From assembly GCA_022770665.1 (NCBI GenBank), contig JALEHL010000040.1, positions 1 to 59,979 of the forward strand: a stretch of DNA of 59,979 bases, read 5' to 3'. Below are positions 18,684 to 27,996 of this stretch, piece after piece. This stretch comes from Bacillota bacterium (GTDB taxonomy: Bacteria; Bacillota; Clostridia; Peptostreptococcales; Anaerovoracaceae). The notes under the pieces were generated by a model. That model worked only from the letters and a program-made list of their open reading frames with translations, made no database searches and was not told the origin of the DNA. Each line of letters begins with the position of its first letter. The stretch's first letter is position 1. Made by a program: the position numbers and the translations under genes.

Positions 18684-19949
18684 ATGGCAAATCAATGTTT
18701 TAACTGTGGCAGGAGCCTGTCTCTTTTAGAAAAAGGTTTCAAACTGCAGGAAACGAAGGCGGTTTTCTGTACCTCCTGCGGTGAAAGGATTGCGTCGGTT
18801 TTTGCGAATGTTCCAGAAGATTTTTTCAATGTGACAGAGTCCCAAGAGGCTTCTTTCAAACGTAATATAAGTGAGCTCGGGCTCAGCACCCGTGTAAAGA
18901 ATTATATTTTACTGGAATATGCATTGATGACAGATGCTCGATCCTCTTCAGCGGCCTATGTGAAATTTTTTCCTGCAACATTTGAAGACAGCTACAGACT
19001 CATTCAGAGTGCTGTGAATGAAGTAAGCGGCTGCAATCTGGAGGCAAATATTATTTCGGTTGCAGGCGTGAAAACGTCGACCTTTGTTTTTGATTCCTCT
19101 TCTGCTTTTTTGAACAATGATCATTCAGTTCTCGCAGTGAACCTGGTTCATGCGAATGGGAAAGCAATTGTTACAACCAAAGGCTGCAATGATGTGTTTG
19201 GGGATTATTTTAAGTTGCATAAAAAGTTCTGGATTGCTCTGCAGAATGCCAATCCCGATATAGAAATCAGCTCAATCCGAACCCTGCATTACGATCTGGC
19301 GAAAGTGTGCAGCGATGCCAGTATGGAGAAGGATTTCAGATCAGGAGGCAAACGTATCGGGATACTGGGCGGAAGTTTCGATCCGGTTCACTGTGGGCAT
19401 GTGGCACTGGGACGTGCGGCCATGGCAGAAGGAAACCTGCAGAAACTCATTGTAATGCCTGCCCATGTGCAGCCGTTTAAACGGGGCAGAGAAGTTGCAG
19501 AAGATCATCATCGGTTGGAAATGTGCCGCCTTGCCTTCTCAAAATCCGAACATACGGAAGTTTCCGATTATGAGCTGACCCATACGGAAATCTCTTATAC
19601 TTATGATACACTGGTTTGGCTGCAGTCCGCTTATCCGGACAGCAGGCTGTACTTCATTACAGGAACCGATGCGTTTCTGGACATTGAATACTGGCGGAAA
19701 GGCCGTGATCTGCTGGAGCACTATGGATTTATTGTCAGCGTCCGGCCTGGATACAAAGAAAAGGAGCTGGAAGATAAAATTCTGTACTATCGTGAACGAT
19801 ACGGCAGTGAAGTGATTCTGCTTCACAGCGTGATGCCTGACGTTTCCTCCACGATCATCAAAGCCAGACTGCGCCAGGGTCTATCTGTTCAGGATCTGGT
19901 TCCAGAAAGCGTGGAAAGGTATATCCATGAGCACAAACTCTATGTTTGA
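18684..19949 (+). CDS. nadD: nicotinate-nucleotide adenylyltransferase with a zinc-ribbon-containing N-terminal extension
   Basis: The last 200 or so residues (from KRIGILGGSFDPVHCGHVALG near 221) are a complete NadD, which makes nicotinate adenine dinucleotide in NAD synthesis. The HxGH motif is CGHV, and the ISSTxIR-like motif is DVSSTIIKARL. NadD is normally about 200 residues, but this frame is 421. The first 215 residues hold a zinc-ribbon-like pair, CxxC at 5-8 and CxxC at 29-32, then a mixed alpha/beta region I do not recognise. The ATG at 18684 has AGGAGG 6 bases upstream. An internal ATG at 19321 could give a normal-length NadD, but it has no binding site. The gene overlaps yqeK by 23 bases in the usual nadD-yqeK-rsfS order. 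Confidence 0.88.
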   Translation: MANQCFNCGRSLSLLEKGFKLQETKAVFCTSCGERIASVFANVPEDFFNVTESQEASFKRNISELGLSTRVKNYILLEYALMTDARSSSAAYVKFFPATFEDSYRLIQSAVNEVSGCNLEANIISVAGVKTSTFVFDSSSAFLNNDHSVLAVNLVHANGKAIVTTKGCNDVFGDYFKLHKKFWIALQNANPDIEISSIRTLHYDLAKVCSDASMEKDFRSGGKRIGILGGSFDPVHCGHVALGRAAMAEGNLQKLIVMPAHVQPFKRGREVAEDHHRLEMCRLAFSKSEHTEVSDYELTHTEISYTYDTLVWLQSAYPDSRLYFITGTDAFLDIEYWRKGRDLLEHYGFIVSVRPGYKEKELEDKILYYRERYGSEVILLHSVMPDVSSTIIKARLRQGLSVQDLVPESVERYIHEHKLYV

Positions 19950-20544
19950 TTCTCTGAAGGAATCGATTGAAACATATATTGAAAAAAACGCTACAGAAAA
20001 AAGAAGAGTGCATACGGAAGGCGTGCGGCACACTGCCATAAAGCTGGCAGAGAAATATGGTGCCGGTGATATGGTACTGAGACAGAAAGCGGAAATTGCT
20101 GCGCTGTTTCACGATATGTACCGGGGTGTTTCCGGAGATATTCTGAATTACTATGTAAAGCATCTCGGGCTGGATGAAAAGCGATATAAAGATAATGCCA
20201 ATCTGGCTCATGGGAAGATCGCTGCAGCGGTGATGGAACGGGAATATGAAATCACAGATGAAGATCTTCTGAATGCAGTACGGTTTCATACAACAGGACG
20301 TCCGGGAATGTCGCTTCTGGAGAAAATCATATATATCGCGGATGCGATTGAACCGAATCGGAATTATCCGGGCGTAGAGGAACTTCGAAAAACTGCCGGA
20401 AGAGATCTGGATCTTGCATGCCTGCAGTCTCTTTCCAATACCATTGAATATGTACGCGGAGAAAATAAATATCTTGACGAGGATACCGTCCTTGCGAAAG
20501 AATATTTTGAGAATAGGATAAAAGAAAAAGGAGAACATTTATGA
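19927..20544 (+). CDS. yqeK: YqeK family HD-domain phosphohydrolase
   Basis: A 205-residue HD-domain protein. The metal ligands are His in RRVHTEGVRHT near 30, HD in AALFHDMYRG near 62, HGKIAAAVM near 97, and the HTTGRPGMSLLEKIIYIADAIEPNR block. The last is the YqeK signature. Family members hydrolyse diadenosine tetraphosphate symmetrically to ADP. The ATG at 19927 has GGAAAGG 8 bases upstream, and an in-frame ATG lies 15 bases later. It overlaps the nadD end and the rsfS start, which suggests coupled translation. Confidence 0.93.
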   Translation: MSTNSMFDSLKESIETYIEKNATEKRRVHTEGVRHTAIKLAEKYGAGDMVLRQKAEIAALFHDMYRGVSGDILNYYVKHLGLDEKRYKDNANLAHGKIAAAVMEREYEITDEDLLNAVRFHTTGRPGMSLLEKIIYIADAIEPNRNYPGVEELRKTAGRDLDLACLQSLSNTIEYVRGENKYLDEDTVLAKEYFENRIKEKGEHL

Positions 20545-20885
20545 CCAACAAAGAATATGCGCTGCTGGCCGGAAAGGTCCTGTCGGAAAAAAAGGCTCAG
20601 GATATTGTGATTATCGATATTCAGGAAAAAGCTTCTTTTGCCGACTACTTCGTCATCTGTTCCGGTAATTCTGAACGTCAGGTTCAGAGTCTGACGGATG
20701 ACGTAGAAGATGCTTTTGCCAAACAGAATTTATTCGTCAAATCGGTAGAGGGACGCCATGGTTCGGGCTGGATTCTAATGGATTTCGGTGATATCATTGT
20801 GAATGTATTTACCAGAGAGATGCGAGAAAAATATAACATGGAAAAGGTCTGGGGAGATTGTAAGTTCATCGAAGCGGAGGATTAG
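20541..20885 (+). CDS. rsfS: ribosomal silencing factor RsfS
   Basis: A 114-residue RsfS/Iojap family protein. The segments [32 protein letters not shown] and [20 protein letters not shown] are diagnostic. RsfS binds ribosomal protein uL14 on the large subunit and blocks subunit joining when nutrients run low. It overlaps yqeK by 4 bases and is followed by leuS after 7 bases. Confidence 0.97.
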   Translation: MTNKEYALLAGKVLSEKKAQDIVIIDIQEKASFADYFVICSGNSERQVQSLTDDVEDAFAKQNLFVKSVEGRHGSGWILMDFGDIIVNVFTREMREKYNMEKVWGDCKFIEAED

Positions 20886-20892
20886 ACATAAA

Positions 20893-23373
20893 ATGAACGA
20901 GAAGTATAACTTTAAGGAAATTGAGAAAAAATGGCAGAAATACTGGGAAGAAAACCAGTGCTTCAAAACAGTAGAGGATGACAGCAAAGAAAAATATTAT
21001 TGTCTGGAAATGTTTCCATATCCATCAGGCAAGCTGCATATGGGGCATGTGAGAAACTACTCTATCGGTGATGTTGTAGCCAGATTCAAGAAAATGGACG
21101 GTTATAATGTGCTTCATCCGATGGGATGGGACTCTTTCGGCCTCCCTGCAGAAAATGCAGCCATCAAGCACGGAATTCATCCAAGCAAATGGACATCAGA
21201 CAATATCGATGAGATGAGAAATCAGCTGAAACAGCTGGGCCTTTCTTATGACTGGGACAGAGAAGTTGCAACATGCAAAGAAGATTATTACAAGTGGATG
21301 CAGTGGATCTTTATCCAGTTCTATAATCGCGGACTGGCATATAAGAAAGAAAATCCAGTCAACTGGTGTCCTAGCTGTCAGACAGTGCTTGCAAACGAGC
21401 AGGTCGTAGACGGATGCTGCGAGAGGTGCAAATCCCCAGTCGGAAAGAAAAACCTGTCTCAATGGTATCTGAAGATCACCGATTATGCGGACCGTTTGCT
21501 GGACAATCTGGATAAACTCGATGGATGGCCGAACAAGGTAAAAACCATGCAGAGAAACTGGATTGGAAGATCCTATGGTGCGGAAGTGGATTTCGCCATT
21601 AAAGGGGATGACCGGAAGCTGAAAATCTATACGACCCGCTGTGATACCCTTTTCGGTGTTACTTACATGGTAATGGCTCCGGAGCATCCGTATGTGATGA
21701 GTCTGGTAGAAGGCACAGAATATGAAGATGCTGTAAAAGCATATCTTGATAAGGTTCAGCATATGAACGAAATTGAGAGAACTTCCACAACGAATGAAAA
21801 GACCGGCGTGTTTATCGGAAAGTATGCAATCAATCCAATTAATGGAAAAGAAGTGCCGATTTTTATTTCTGACTATGTTCTGATGGATTATGGAACCGGT
21901 GCCATTATGGCTGTTCCGGCCCACGATCAGAGAGACTTTGATTTTGCGAAAAAGTTTGATCTGGAGATTATTCCAGTTGTTGACCCGCAGAATCCTGAAA
22001 TTGATCTTTACAATCTAAAAGAAGCGTTTGTGGCAGAGGGAACGATGATCAATTCCGGAGAATTCAACGGAATGAACAACCGTGACGCCATTGAAAAAGT
22101 TGCGGCGCATCTGGAAGAAAAAGGAATCGGTAAAAAGACGGTGAATTATCGTCTCCGTGACTGGCTGATTTCCAGACAGCGGTACTGGGGCTGCCCGATC
22201 CCGATGATTTACTGTGAAGATTGCGGATGGGTTCCTGAAAAAGAAGAAAATCTGCCGGTACTGCTCCCTACCGATGTAGAATTCACCGGCAAGGGAGAAT
22301 CTCCGCTGACTACATCCAAAGTCTTTGCCCATGCGGTCTGCCCGAAATGCGGCAAGCCGGCGAGAAGAGAGATGGATACCATGGACACCTTCCTGGATTC
22401 CTCCTGGTATTTCCTTCGTTACTGTGATCCGAAGAATACCGATGCGCCGTTTGACTATGCTAAGGTGGACTACTGGTTTGGAAAGAACGGAGTAGATCAG
22501 TACATTGGCGGTGTCGAGCATGCGATCCTCCATCTGATGTATTCCAGGTTTTTCATGATGGCTCTGTATGACATGGGGCTTGTTCCATGTGAAGAGCCTT
22601 TCCAGAATCTTCTTACCCAGGGCATGGTTAATAAGGACGGCAAGAAGATGAGCAAGTCTATCGGCAATGTTGTCAGCCCCGAGGAGATTATCGATAAATA
22701 TGGTGCTGATACAGCAAGACTGTTTATTCTTTTCGCTGCTCCGCCGGAAAGAGAACTGGACTGGTCAGACGCTGGCGTGGAGGGATGTTATCGTTTCCTG
22801 AACCGGGTTTACCGTATGGTTTACGAATTCAGAGAGAAATATCCAGATGCGCCTGCCTGCTTTGAAGTGAAGACTGCAGCGGATAAATCCCTCAATTACA
22901 TGCTGAATACCGCCATTAAGAAAGTCAGCGACGATGTGGGCGGCCGGTTCAGCTTCAATACTGCCATCAGCTGCATTATGGAACTGGTGAATGAAATGTA
23001 CCGTTATAAAGAAGGACCGGACTTTAACGCAGGTCTCTTTGCGAAAGCAATCAAAGATCTGATCCTGATTTTATCCCCGTTTACACCGCATATCTGTGAG
23101 GAAATGTGGGAACATATGGGACAGAAAGGTTCTCTGACTACCATGGCATGGCCGGAATATGATAAAGATGCCCTTGTAAAAGACGAAGTGGAAATCGTCG
23201 TGCAGGTAAATGGCAAGCTGAAAGAGAAACTGACGGTAGAAAATAATTTATCAAAAGAAAAATTGGAAAAGATAGCTATGGAAAATGATAAGATCCAGGC
23301 ATTGTTGGAAGGAAAAACAGTTGTGAAGGTAATTGCAGTACCGAATCGTCTGCTTAATTTCGTAGTAAAATAA
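20893..23373 (+). CDS. leuS: leucyl-tRNA synthetase
   Basis: A class Ia synthetase of 826 residues from the ATG at 20893. Conservation begins with [14 protein letters not shown]; a longer in-frame start at 20803 would lie within rsfS. The HIGH motif is HMGH near 48, the zinc-binding Cys pairs lie near 160-180, and the CP1 editing domain (about 220-420) removes mischarged residues. KMSKS is at about 585-589, followed by the anticodon-binding domain and the C-terminal domain ([11 protein letters not shown]). GGAGG in the rsfS end serves as binding site. No T-box precedes it. Confidence 0.97.
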   Translation: MNEKYNFKEIEKKWQKYWEENQCFKTVEDDSKEKYYCLEMFPYPSGKLHMGHVRNYSIGDVVARFKKMDGYNVLHPMGWDSFGLPAENAAIKHGIHPSKWTSDNIDEMRNQLKQLGLSYDWDREVATCKEDYYKWMQWIFIQFYNRGLAYKKENPVNWCPSCQTVLANEQVVDGCCERCKSPVGKKNLSQWYLKITDYADRLLDNLDKLDGWPNKVKTMQRNWIGRSYGAEVDFAIKGDDRKLKIYTTRCDTLFGVTYMVMAPEHPYVMSLVEGTEYEDAVKAYLDKVQHMNEIERTSTTNEKTGVFIGKYAINPINGKEVPIFISDYVLMDYGTGAIMAVPAHDQRDFDFAKKFDLEIIPVVDPQNPEIDLYNLKEAFVAEGTMINSGEFNGMNNRDAIEKVAAHLEEKGIGKKTVNYRLRDWLISRQRYWGCPIPMIYCEDCGWVPEKEENLPVLLPTDVEFTGKGESPLTTSKVFAHAVCPKCGKPARREMDTMDTFLDSSWYFLRYCDPKNTDAPFDYAKVDYWFGKNGVDQYIGGVEHAILHLMYSRFFMMALYDMGLVPCEEPFQNLLTQGMVNKDGKKMSKSIGNVVSPEEIIDKYGADTARLFILFAAPPERELDWSDAGVEGCYRFLNRVYRMVYEFREKYPDAPACFEVKTAADKSLNYMLNTAIKKVSDDVGGRFSFNTAISCIMELVNEMYRYKEGPDFNAGLFAKAIKDLILILSPFTPHICEEMWEHMGQKGSLTTMAWPEYDKDALVKDEVEIVVQVNGKLKEKLTVENNLSKEKLEKIAMENDKIQALLEGKTVVKVIAVPNRLLNFVVK

Positions 23374-23437
23374 GAATTACAACTTTATAACAGGCTTTGC
23401 TATCTTTTCATAAAAAGAAAAGGACGGAAATTATTTT

Positions 23438-25120
23438 ATGAGAAGAAAACAAACACGACCAAAGAAGGAAACTGCCCTGAAAGTTATTCCAATCGGCGGG
23501 CTGAACGAAATCGGAAAGAATATGACCCTGCTGGAATACAAGGATGAGATCCTCATTATTGACTGCGGTATGTCTTTTCCGGATGACGAAATGTACGGAA
23601 TCGATATCGTCATTCCGGATTTTACCTATGTAATTAATAATCAGGATAAAATTGTCGGTATGGTACTGACCCACGGACATGAAGATCATATCGGAGCAGT
23701 CCCTTATTTGCTGAAATATATTAATGTACCGGTATATGGCACGCGTCTCACGCTGGGTCTGGTAGAGAATAAACTGAAGGAGCATAATATTCAGGGTGAT
23801 CTCCGCACGATCTACGCAGGGGATAAATTCCAGCTCGGCTGTTTCAATGTGGAAGCCATTCGAACAACGCACTCGGTAGCAGATGCCATCTGTCTGGCAA
23901 TTGATACGCCGGCTGGACTTGTATTCCATTCCGGCGACTTCAAAATTGATTACACCCCTCTGGACGGCGAGCCGATTGATTTTGCGAAACTGGCTTCTCT
24001 GGGGAAAAAGGGTGTCACACTTATGCTGTGCGACAGCACGAATGCAGTACGGCCAGGGTTTACCCCTTCAGAACAGGTGGTTGGACAAACCATCGAATCC
24101 ATTTTCAGAAAATGTAAGACCAGAATCATTATTGCAACATTTTCCTCCAATGTGCATCGCGTGCAGAAAATCATTGAAAGTGCGATCAAAGTTGGAAGAA
24201 AAGTCGCAGTTTCCGGAAGGAGTATGGAAAATGTAGTTGCACTGGCCATTGAACTGGGGTATCTGGATATCCCGGCCGGGACGCTGGTTGATCTGAAGAT
24301 GACGAGAAATATCCCGGATGATAAACTGGTGATTATCACTACGGGCAGTCAGGGTGAACCGATGTCGGCACTGACCCGCATCGCAAGTGGTGAACATCGG
24401 GCTGTCAAGCTGAAACCGGGTGATACCGTTATCTTGTCTTCTTCACCGATTCCTGGAAATGAAAAGACGGTTTCGAATGTAGTCAATAAACTTTTTGAAA
24501 AAGGCGCGGAAGTGATTTACTCCGATATAGCAGATATCCACGTTTCAGGACATGCATGTCAGGAAGAACTGAAACTGATGCATTCTCTTCTGAAACCGAA
24601 ATATTTCATGCCGGTTCACGGCGAATATCGCCATCTGATCCAGCATGCCAGACTTGCGGAAGATCTTGGCATGGATCCGGAGAGAATTTTCGTGCTGGAT
24701 AACGGAGATACGCTGAATATCACCCGCAGATCTGCGGTGAAAGAGGAAACAAAGGTTCCGGCAGACGCTATCCTGGTTGATGGGCTGGGAATCGGAGATG
24801 TCGGGAATATCGTGCTTCGCGATCGGAAGATGCTCTCTGAATCGGGTCTCATCATTGTTGTAGCAGCTATTGAGCGGGAAAGCAGAGACGTCGTTTCCGG
24901 TCCGGATATTATTTCCAGAGGTTTTGTCTATGTAAGAGAAAATGAAAGTCTGATTGAAGAAGCTCGCCAGGTAGCTATGGCAGCAATGGAAAAATGTCAT
25001 GACAGAAATATTCGCGACTGGAATTCTATGAAAGCGCAGGTGAGAGATTCTCTAAGCAGCTATATTTATGAAACGACAAAACGGACACCGATTATACTTC
25101 CTATTTTCCTTGAAGTATAA
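23438..25120 (+). CDS. rnjA: ribonuclease J
   Basis: A 560-residue beta-CASP metallo-RNase with combined endonuclease and 5'-3' exonuclease activity, central to mRNA turnover in bacteria using RNase J. The motif THGHEDH (His79, His81, Asp83, His84) binds the metals. HSGDFKID, the beta-CASP block (SGRSM, TTGSQGEPMSAL, SGHA) and HGEYRHL near 394 complete the active site. The C-terminal domain is present. Length is typical of RNase J1. GAAAAGGACGG precedes the start. Whether a second RNase J exists elsewhere cannot be told. Confidence 0.95.
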   Translation: MRRKQTRPKKETALKVIPIGGLNEIGKNMTLLEYKDEILIIDCGMSFPDDEMYGIDIVIPDFTYVINNQDKIVGMVLTHGHEDHIGAVPYLLKYINVPVYGTRLTLGLVENKLKEHNIQGDLRTIYAGDKFQLGCFNVEAIRTTHSVADAICLAIDTPAGLVFHSGDFKIDYTPLDGEPIDFAKLASLGKKGVTLMLCDSTNAVRPGFTPSEQVVGQTIESIFRKCKTRIIIATFSSNVHRVQKIIESAIKVGRKVAVSGRSMENVVALAIELGYLDIPAGTLVDLKMTRNIPDDKLVIITTGSQGEPMSALTRIASGEHRAVKLKPGDTVILSSSPIPGNEKTVSNVVNKLFEKGAEVIYSDIADIHVSGHACQEELKLMHSLLKPKYFMPVHGEYRHLIQHARLAEDLGMDPERIFVLDNGDTLNITRRSAVKEETKVPADAILVDGLGIGDVGNIVLRDRKMLSESGLIIVVAAIERESRDVVSGPDIISRGFVYVRENESLIEEARQVAMAAMEKCHDRNIRDWNSMKAQVRDSLSSYIYETTKRTPIILPIFLEV

Positions 25121-25158
25121 TTGTGATTTCCAAATGATGTAGAACGCAGGAGGTAAGC

Positions 25159-25509
25159 ATGAACGTATATGACCAGGCGCACGGACTGGCCCAGGCGATT
25201 AGATCGTCGCAGGAATTTATTCAGTATGATGCGCTGAAAAAGCAGGTGGACGAGAATCCGCAGCTTGCGGAAATGGTGAAAGAAGTTCAGGCGAAACAGT
25301 TTGAAATGCAGGCGAAGCAGATGATGGGGGAACAGATGGACCAGGACATCATGTCGCAGGCGCAGCAGCTGTATTCTATCATGATGCGTGATCCCCTTGC
25401 CATGCAGTTTATGGAAGCGCAGATGCGCTTTTCTCTCATGATGAATGATGTGTATAAGATCATCGGAGAGGCTGTCGGTATCGGCGATATGGCAGATATG
25501 TTAAAATAA
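25159..25509 (+). CDS. YlbF/YmcA family regulator
   Basis: A 116-residue, wholly alpha-helical protein rich in Gln and Met (MVKEVQAKQFEMQAKQMMGEQ), matching the YlbF/YmcA family (Com_YlbF). In Bacillus, YlbF with YmcA and YaaT forms the Y-complex that modulates RNase Y and thereby competence, sporulation and biofilm formation. The position directly after RNase J fits an RNA-turnover role. AGGAGG lies 8 bases before the ATG. I cannot tell YlbF from YmcA, so no symbol is given. Confidence 0.85.
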   Translation: MNVYDQAHGLAQAIRSSQEFIQYDALKKQVDENPQLAEMVKEVQAKQFEMQAKQMMGEQMDQDIMSQAQQLYSIMMRDPLAMQFMEAQMRFSLMMNDVYKIIGEAVGIGDMADMLK

Positions 25510-25513
25510 GTAC

Positions 25514-25542
25514 TTGTTTCGTTCAGAAAGATTTGGTATACT
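25514..25542 (+). promoter_or_regulatory. promoter of efp
   Basis: TTGTTT (25514-25519) and TATACT (25537-25542) with a 17-base spacer, starting just after the ylbF-family stop codon. Confidence 0.65.
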
Positions 25543-25590
25543 AAAGTATAGATTTACTTTTTATGACTTTTATGACAGGAGAGATAAAAA

Positions 25591-26151
25591 ATGATTAGTG
25601 CAAGCGATTTTAGAAAAGGTATTACCTTTGAAATTAACGGCGAACCGCATGTGGTTCTTGATTTCCAGCACGTGAAGCCGGGCAAGGGTGCGGCGTTCGT
25701 CAGAACCAAGTATAAGAATATTCTGACCGGTGCGACCAGAGAAGAAGCATTCAACCCGGAAGACAAATTTCCGAAGGCACACATCGAGACCAGAAGAATG
25801 CAGTACCTGTACAATGACGGCGATCTGTACTACTTCATGGATCCGGAAACCTACGATCAGATTCCTCTGCCGTATGAACAGGTGGAAGATGCCATCAAGT
25901 TCATGCGGGAAAATGATGAAGCAACCATCAAATTCTATAAGGGAAACGCATTTCTGGTAGAAGCGGATAATTTTGTGAACCTGAAAGTTATCGAGACGGA
26001 ACCTGGTGTGAAGGGAAATACTGCAACCAATGTAACCAAGGCCGCAACTGTAGAAACCGGCGCAGTGGTTCAGGTGCCTATTTTCATTGAAGAAGGTGAA
26101 ATGATCCAGATCGATACCAGAACCGGAGAATATCTCGGACGTGCGAAATAA
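25591..26151 (+). CDS. efp: elongation factor P
   Basis: A 186-residue, three-domain EF-P, which binds the ribosomal E site and rescues stalls at consecutive prolines. Lys32 in [10 protein letters not shown] sits at the loop tip that reaches the peptidyl-transferase centre. Its Pro-Gly-Lys-Gly context matches the Firmicutes form rather than the beta-lysylated form of E. coli. The C-terminal signature ([17 protein letters not shown]) is intact. It has its own promoter and terminator, so it is monocistronic. Confidence 0.97.
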   Translation: MISASDFRKGITFEINGEPHVVLDFQHVKPGKGAAFVRTKYKNILTGATREEAFNPEDKFPKAHIETRRMQYLYNDGDLYYFMDPETYDQIPLPYEQVEDAIKFMRENDEATIKFYKGNAFLVEADNFVNLKVIETEPGVKGNTATNVTKAATVETGAVVQVPIFIEEGEMIQIDTRTGEYLGRAK

Positions 26152-26169
26152 CTCACAGAATTCATAACG

Positions 26170-26200
26170 CAAAGGGACGTTTCACAGCGTCCCTTTGTTT
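26170..26200 (+). terminator. intrinsic terminator after efp
   Basis: CAAAGGGACG (26170-26179) pairs perfectly with CGTCCCTTTG (26188-26197) around an 8-base loop. The T tract is short and interrupted (TTTGTTTG counting the stem). Confidence 0.8.
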
Positions 26201-26245
26201 GAATGCATGGTATACAGGAGATTAGCGCAGTGAAATGGAGAAAAA

Positions 26246-27316
26246 ATGAAAGAACAAGAAATGAAAAAGCACGGCAGGAGGCTGCCTGTTTTCCTGCTGG
26301 CACTTCTGGTTTTCGTAATTGCAGCAGCAGGCATTGCCTATGGAATTTTTCAGGCGGGGACTGGTGCCGTATCGGAAGACAGCAGTGAGATCATCGTATC
26401 CATTGAAAACGGAAGTGGGTATTATCAGATCATTGACACGCTGGACGAAGCCGGTCTGATCCGAAATAAAACTGCAGCCAAGCTTTATGTGAAACTGTTC
26501 GCACCTGATAATCTGCAGGCTAATACGTATATACTGAATCAGAATATGGACCTGAAGACAATGCTGGATATCATCAGTACTGGAAATTTTCAGTACCTTC
26601 TGAAAACGAAATTCACCATCGTGGAAGGTTCCACCATTCCGGATGCGGCGGCACATGTCGCTGACGCCCTTGGAATGAAACAGAATCAGGTATTGAAGGT
26701 CTGGGATGACAGAAATTACCTCAGAGAGCTGATCGGGGAATACTGGTTTCTGACGGATGAGATTCTTGATCCTGCAATTCTCTATCCGCTGGAGGGCTAT
26801 TTGTATCCTGAAACGTATTTCGTTGCAGATCAGGATCCGGACGTGGAGACGGTGACACGATACTGCCTGGATATGATGGGGAAAAAACTGGAACCGTATC
26901 GTGACAGAATCAGCGAACTGGGCATGTCCGTTCATGAGTTCCTTGCACTTGCATCTGTGGTGCAGGATGAAAGTTTCCACCCGGAAGATTATAAAAAAAT
27001 TGCGGGTGTATTTTTTAATCGTCTGAAAAAGGGTATGCCATTACAGAGCGACAGCACCGTGCTTTATGCTCTGCAGGAAAAACGGATCAATGTGACGTAT
27101 GCGGATCTGGAAGTGGATTCTCCGTATAATACTTACCAATATGCGGGCGTCCCGGTAGGACCGATCTGTGCGGTTCAGGAAGAAATCCTGGATGCCTGTG
27201 CAAATTATGAAGAAAACGACAACTACTACTTCTTTGCTTGTGAAGATGGCACGGTGCTTTACAGCAAAACTCTGGATGAGCATAATCAGAAAGTAAAAGA
27301 CAATTTGTGGTATTAG
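26246..27316 (+). CDS. mltG: endolytic transglycosylase MltG
   Basis: A 356-residue membrane-anchored YceG/MltG protein that cuts nascent glycan strands and so sets their length. One N-terminal helix at about residues 14-34 is followed by a LysM-like region and the catalytic domain. The family core IAGVFFNRLKKGMPLQSDSTVLYAL near 252, SPYNTYQYAGVPVGPI near 291 and the C-terminal HNQKVKDNLWY are clear. The conserved block that usually reads ASIVEKE is ASVVQDE here, so the first of its two glutamates is Gln. Binding site is AGCGCAGTGAAATGGAG region with weak spacing, and the ATG at 26246 is the first in frame. The order mltG-trmR-trhP matches Bacillus yrrL-yrrM-yrrO. Confidence 0.92.
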   Translation: MKEQEMKKHGRRLPVFLLALLVFVIAAAGIAYGIFQAGTGAVSEDSSEIIVSIENGSGYYQIIDTLDEAGLIRNKTAAKLYVKLFAPDNLQANTYILNQNMDLKTMLDIISTGNFQYLLKTKFTIVEGSTIPDAAAHVADALGMKQNQVLKVWDDRNYLRELIGEYWFLTDEILDPAILYPLEGYLYPETYFVADQDPDVETVTRYCLDMMGKKLEPYRDRISELGMSVHEFLALASVVQDESFHPEDYKKIAGVFFNRLKKGMPLQSDSTVLYALQEKRINVTYADLEVDSPYNTYQYAGVPVGPICAVQEEILDACANYEENDNYYFFACEDGTVLYSKTLDEHNQKVKDNLWY

Positions 27317-27322
27317 GAAAAT

Positions 27323-27985
27323 ATGGAAAAAACCAGTCAGATAACGAATCCGATTGTGACGGATTATCTTAACCGATTTTACAGTCCGCTGAATCCGCAG
27401 ATGATGAATCTCCGGCTTTCCGCAGAGCAGGACGGAATTCCGATTATTCTGCGGGAAACGGAATCTTTTCTTGCAGTTCTTCTTTCGATCATACACCCTG
27501 AGCGGATTCTGGAGATTGGAACCGCAGTCGGTTACTCCGCAGCATATTTTGCGCAGAAAACGGGTGCAGAGGTTGTAACGATCGAGAAATCAGCTGAGAT
27601 GTATCGACAGGCTTCCTGCAATATTTCTTCACTTGGACTTTCCGGGAAGGTCAGAATTCTGCAGGGGGATGGTGAAGAGCAGATCAAACTGCTTTCTGAA
27701 AAAATGGAAAAAGCATTTGACTTTATTTTTATCGATGCGGCGAAAAGTCATTATCAAAGATTCCTTGACGCAGCGATACATCTTACACATCCTGGAAGTG
27801 TCATTGTATCTGATAATGTGCTTTTTCGAGGAACTGTTGCAGATTTGCAGGAAGAAACTGACCGGCGGCACCGGACCAGCATTCGCCGGATGCAGGAATA
27901 TCTGGAATATCTGTTTCATCATCCTGCGCTGGAATCCGGTCTGGTTTCCTGTGGAGACGGCTTATCTGTCAGCCTGGTAAAATAG
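27323..27985 (+). CDS. trmR: tRNA 5-hydroxyuridine methyltransferase (TrmR-like O-methyltransferase)
   Basis: A 220-residue class I SAM-dependent methyltransferase of the catechol O-methyltransferase-like family. The SAM-binding motif ILEIGTAVGYSA lies at residues 62-73. The metal-site IFIDAAKSHYQRFLD and the SDNVLFRG motif follow. In Bacillus the homologue YrrM (TrmR) converts 5-hydroxyuridine to 5-methoxyuridine at tRNA position 34. The neighbour downstream is a TrhP-type hydroxylation protein that makes its substrate, which strongly supports this role. It lies 6 bases after mltG. Confidence 0.83.
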   Translation: MEKTSQITNPIVTDYLNRFYSPLNPQMMNLRLSAEQDGIPIILRETESFLAVLLSIIHPERILEIGTAVGYSAAYFAQKTGAEVVTIEKSAEMYRQASCNISSLGLSGKVRILQGDGEEQIKLLSEKMEKAFDFIFIDAAKSHYQRFLDAAIHLTHPGSVIVSDNVLFRGTVADLQEETDRRHRTSIRRMQEYLEYLFHHPALESGLVSCGDGLSVSLVK

Positions 27986-27996
27986 GATGGAGGTTT

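Noticed and set aside
20803-20892. A 30-residue N-terminal extension of leuS
   Set aside because: It lies inside rsfS, and leucyl-tRNA synthetase conservation begins at the ATG at 20893.
20881-20892. T-box leaders before leuS, hisS, aspS or alaS
   Set aside because: The gaps are too short, and no T-box sequence or specifier stem was found.
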